NCBI GenBank assembly: GCA_040383945.1
Contig: JBEICN010000048.1
Location: 1-6,339, forward strand
Length of the DNA stretch: 6,339 bases
Direction: 5' to 3'
Origin: CAIVSN01 sp040383945
GTDB taxonomy: Bacteria > Patescibacteriota > Gracilibacteria > BD1-5 > UBA2023
Numbering within the stretch: position 1 is the stretch's first letter; each line of letters opens with the position of its first letter. Shown in pieces: positions 5,218 to 6,339 of the stretch. Below the pieces are notes generated by a model. That model was not told the origin of the DNA. It made no database searches and was given only the letters and a program-made list of their open reading frames with translations. A program made the translations under genes and the position numbers.

Positions 5218-5985
5218 TTAGGTTCTAAAACGTTGAGATTCCAAATGTGCGAGTATTTCCGCCTGGATATTCGAAGAGAATGTCGCATTGTGCCAGACTG
5301 ATTCTACATCTTCATCTTCCTCCAAAGTCTCAATGAGAATATGTACTTTTAGAGCTTTGTCAAACTCGGTCAATTCTACCATATTGTTGGGTAAGTATTC
5401 ACCTCTATACGATAGCACATCCAGTCATTCTTTTTTGAGATGAGATACTACCTGAGAAAGTTTGTGCCAGTCAGTTTGAATATGCACCGTGTCTTGCTCT
5501 CAGTAATAATCCTCGGCGCCGGATTCTATAATGACTTCTTCCAATCTTTCGGACAAAGGTCCTGAAATTTGTATCAGTCCAACAAATTTGAAGGCAAAGT
5601 GAGATACCGAACCCGCTTCCCCCAGTGATCCTCCGCACTTAGAAAAAGCGTGACGCATGCTTGGAGCCGTTCTATTTCTATTGTCAGTCAAAGCCTTGAT
5701 GATGACAGCAACACCACCAGCTCCGTATCATTCATAAATGACCTCCTCTATGGTAGCGGCTCATTTTTCGAGACCAGCTCCTCTACGAATGGCTCGGTCA
5801 ATATTTTCATTGGGCACATTTTCTTTCTTTGCCTTATAAATCGCTTCTGCAAGACTGGGGTTCTGTGAGGGGTCAGCACCTTTATGGGCGGCAATCGCAA
5901 TAAGTTTGGCATGTATGGTAAAAACCTTTCCACGCTCTTTCGCGGTTGCTTGTTTCTGTCGCTCGATTACGGGTCCTCGTCACAT
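5218..5985 (-). CDS. yebC: YebC/PmpR/TACO1 family protein (UGA read as Gly)
   Basis: A 255-residue protein (E. coli YebC has 246). Family landmarks are GRGPVIERQKQATAKERGKV at 2-21, ADPSQNPSLAEAIYKAKKEN, NIDRAIRRGAG, IEEVIYEGYGAGG at 80-92, and ALTDNRNRTAPSMRHAFSK. Members were first described as transcription regulators; newer work on YebC and mitochondrial TACO1 links them to relief of ribosome stalling. Five in-frame TGA codons encode Gly at residues 2, 75, 86, 162 and 187. Residue 86 is the first G of YEGYG, essentially invariant in the family, and residue 2 directly follows the start codon, so standard-code gene callers would miss the true start. A promoter lies just upstream. First gene of a two-gene operon. 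Confidence 0.95.
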
Positions 5986-6007
5986 ATCCGTTGTAATTAA
6001 GAGGTCT

Positions 6008-6035
6008 ATTGTATGAGAATTTGAGAAAGTGTAAA
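6008..6035 (-). promoter_or_regulatory. Promoter of the yebC operon
   Basis: On the minus strand a -35 TTTACA (6030-6035) and a -10 TACAAT (6008-6013) are 16 bp apart, between the end of the tlyA-like gene and yebC. Expected start near 6001, leaving a leader of about 16 nt without a Shine-Dalgarno sequence. Confidence 0.55.
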
Positions 6036-6055
6036 TCAGAACTGGGAAATGGGGT

Positions 6056-6339
6056 TTACAATCCCGAGTATTCCTGTGCCATTGGAGCGGTCAAATACTC
6101 CGAGTTCAAAAATTGGGGCGAGCCGACCGCAAAAAATACTTCTTGATTACCAGCTTCACCGATCAAAGACGACGCATGTTGATAAAAAACAGAGGCCCCC
6201 GAATCCGTAAGCCAAATCTGAAAATCCCGAATTGATTGTACTCGAATTTCCTCAGACTTAGGAATGCCAGTTTTTCTCAAATTTTCTTGACCGACCTCAA
6301 ACTGCGGTTTAAACAGCAAAATACAAATACCGTCTTGGG
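6056..6339 (-). CDS. tlyA: TlyA family rRNA methyltransferase / hemolysin A, C-terminal part (partial)
   Basis: The gene runs off the right edge; 93 residues of its C-terminus are visible. ILLFKPQFEVGQENL near the start of the visible part, with TGIP following, is the C-terminal signature of TlyA, an FtsJ-like SAM-dependent 2'-O-ribose methyltransferase acting on rRNA; the lysine of FKPQFE belongs to the FtsJ-type catalytic set. The later IGEAGNQEVFF matches the family segment usually reading GxxGNxEFxx. The N-terminal S4-like RNA-binding domain and the SAM site are outside the window. About 23 residues follow the usual end of the family (SPQFLNSEYLTAP region), a possible lineage-specific tail. 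The stop is TAA; no TGA occurs in the visible part. It precedes yebC by 70 bp, but yebC has its own promoter. Confidence 0.8.
   Translation of the reverse strand, partial: QDGICILLFKPQFEVGQENLRKTGIPKSEEIRVQSIRDFQIWLTDSGASVFYQHASSLIGEAGNQEVFFAVGSPQFLNSEYLTAPMAQEYSGL

Overview
The window comes from a bacterium that reads UGA as glycine (translation table 25), so it belongs to the Gracilibacteria/BD1-5 side of the Candidate Phyla Radiation (Patescibacteria). Under the standard code most genes look broken. With TGA read as Gly, complete family-length proteins appear: a Xer recombinase, SecF, PrgI, YraN and YebC. I count 14 in-frame TGA codons in five genes, several at positions where the family has a near-invariant glycine. 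Every gene end I can see is TAA or TAG. CGA is still arginine here: it encodes the catalytic Arg of the recombinase, and a tRNA-Arg(UCG) is present. This separates the window from Absconditabacterales in which CGA/CGG are reported as Trp.

Layout, left to right. (1) 1-199, minus: the N-terminus of a probable type I restriction-modification protein. (2) 200-500: an AT-rich divergent intergenic region with a promoter facing each way and a dif-like inverted repeat overlapping the recombinase promoter. (3) 501-1313, plus: a XerC/D-type tyrosine recombinase, ended by a strong hairpin terminator. (4) 1376-1540: a GC-rich, foldable block that is not a recognisable gene. It may be an undescribed structured RNA or a small palindromic element, and its left edge copies the 3' end of the neighbouring tRNA-Leu. 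(5) 1548-1872, minus: a tRNA operon (promoter, tRNA-Arg UCG, tRNA-Leu GAG, terminator). (6) 1913-2878, minus: secF, transcribed divergently from (7) 3001-4155, plus: prgI and a TraC-like gene, parts of the type IV secretion/pilus-like machinery common in CPR genomes, with no ATPase gene following. (8) 4320-4739, plus: yraN, a putative nuclease, converging on (9) 4748-5985, minus: an operon of yebC and an unknown acidic coiled-coil protein. (10) 6056-6339, minus: the C-terminus of a TlyA-like rRNA methyltransferase.

Several genes have a recognisable sigma70-like promoter with a 16-18 bp spacer. Almost none has a Shine-Dalgarno sequence, and prgI appears nearly leaderless. The content is mainly housekeeping (protein export, translation, tRNAs) with a surface secretion module. 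The 1-1600 segment (restriction-modification, recombinase, dif-like site, odd GC-rich block beside a tRNA) is the accessory-looking part and the most worth a second look.
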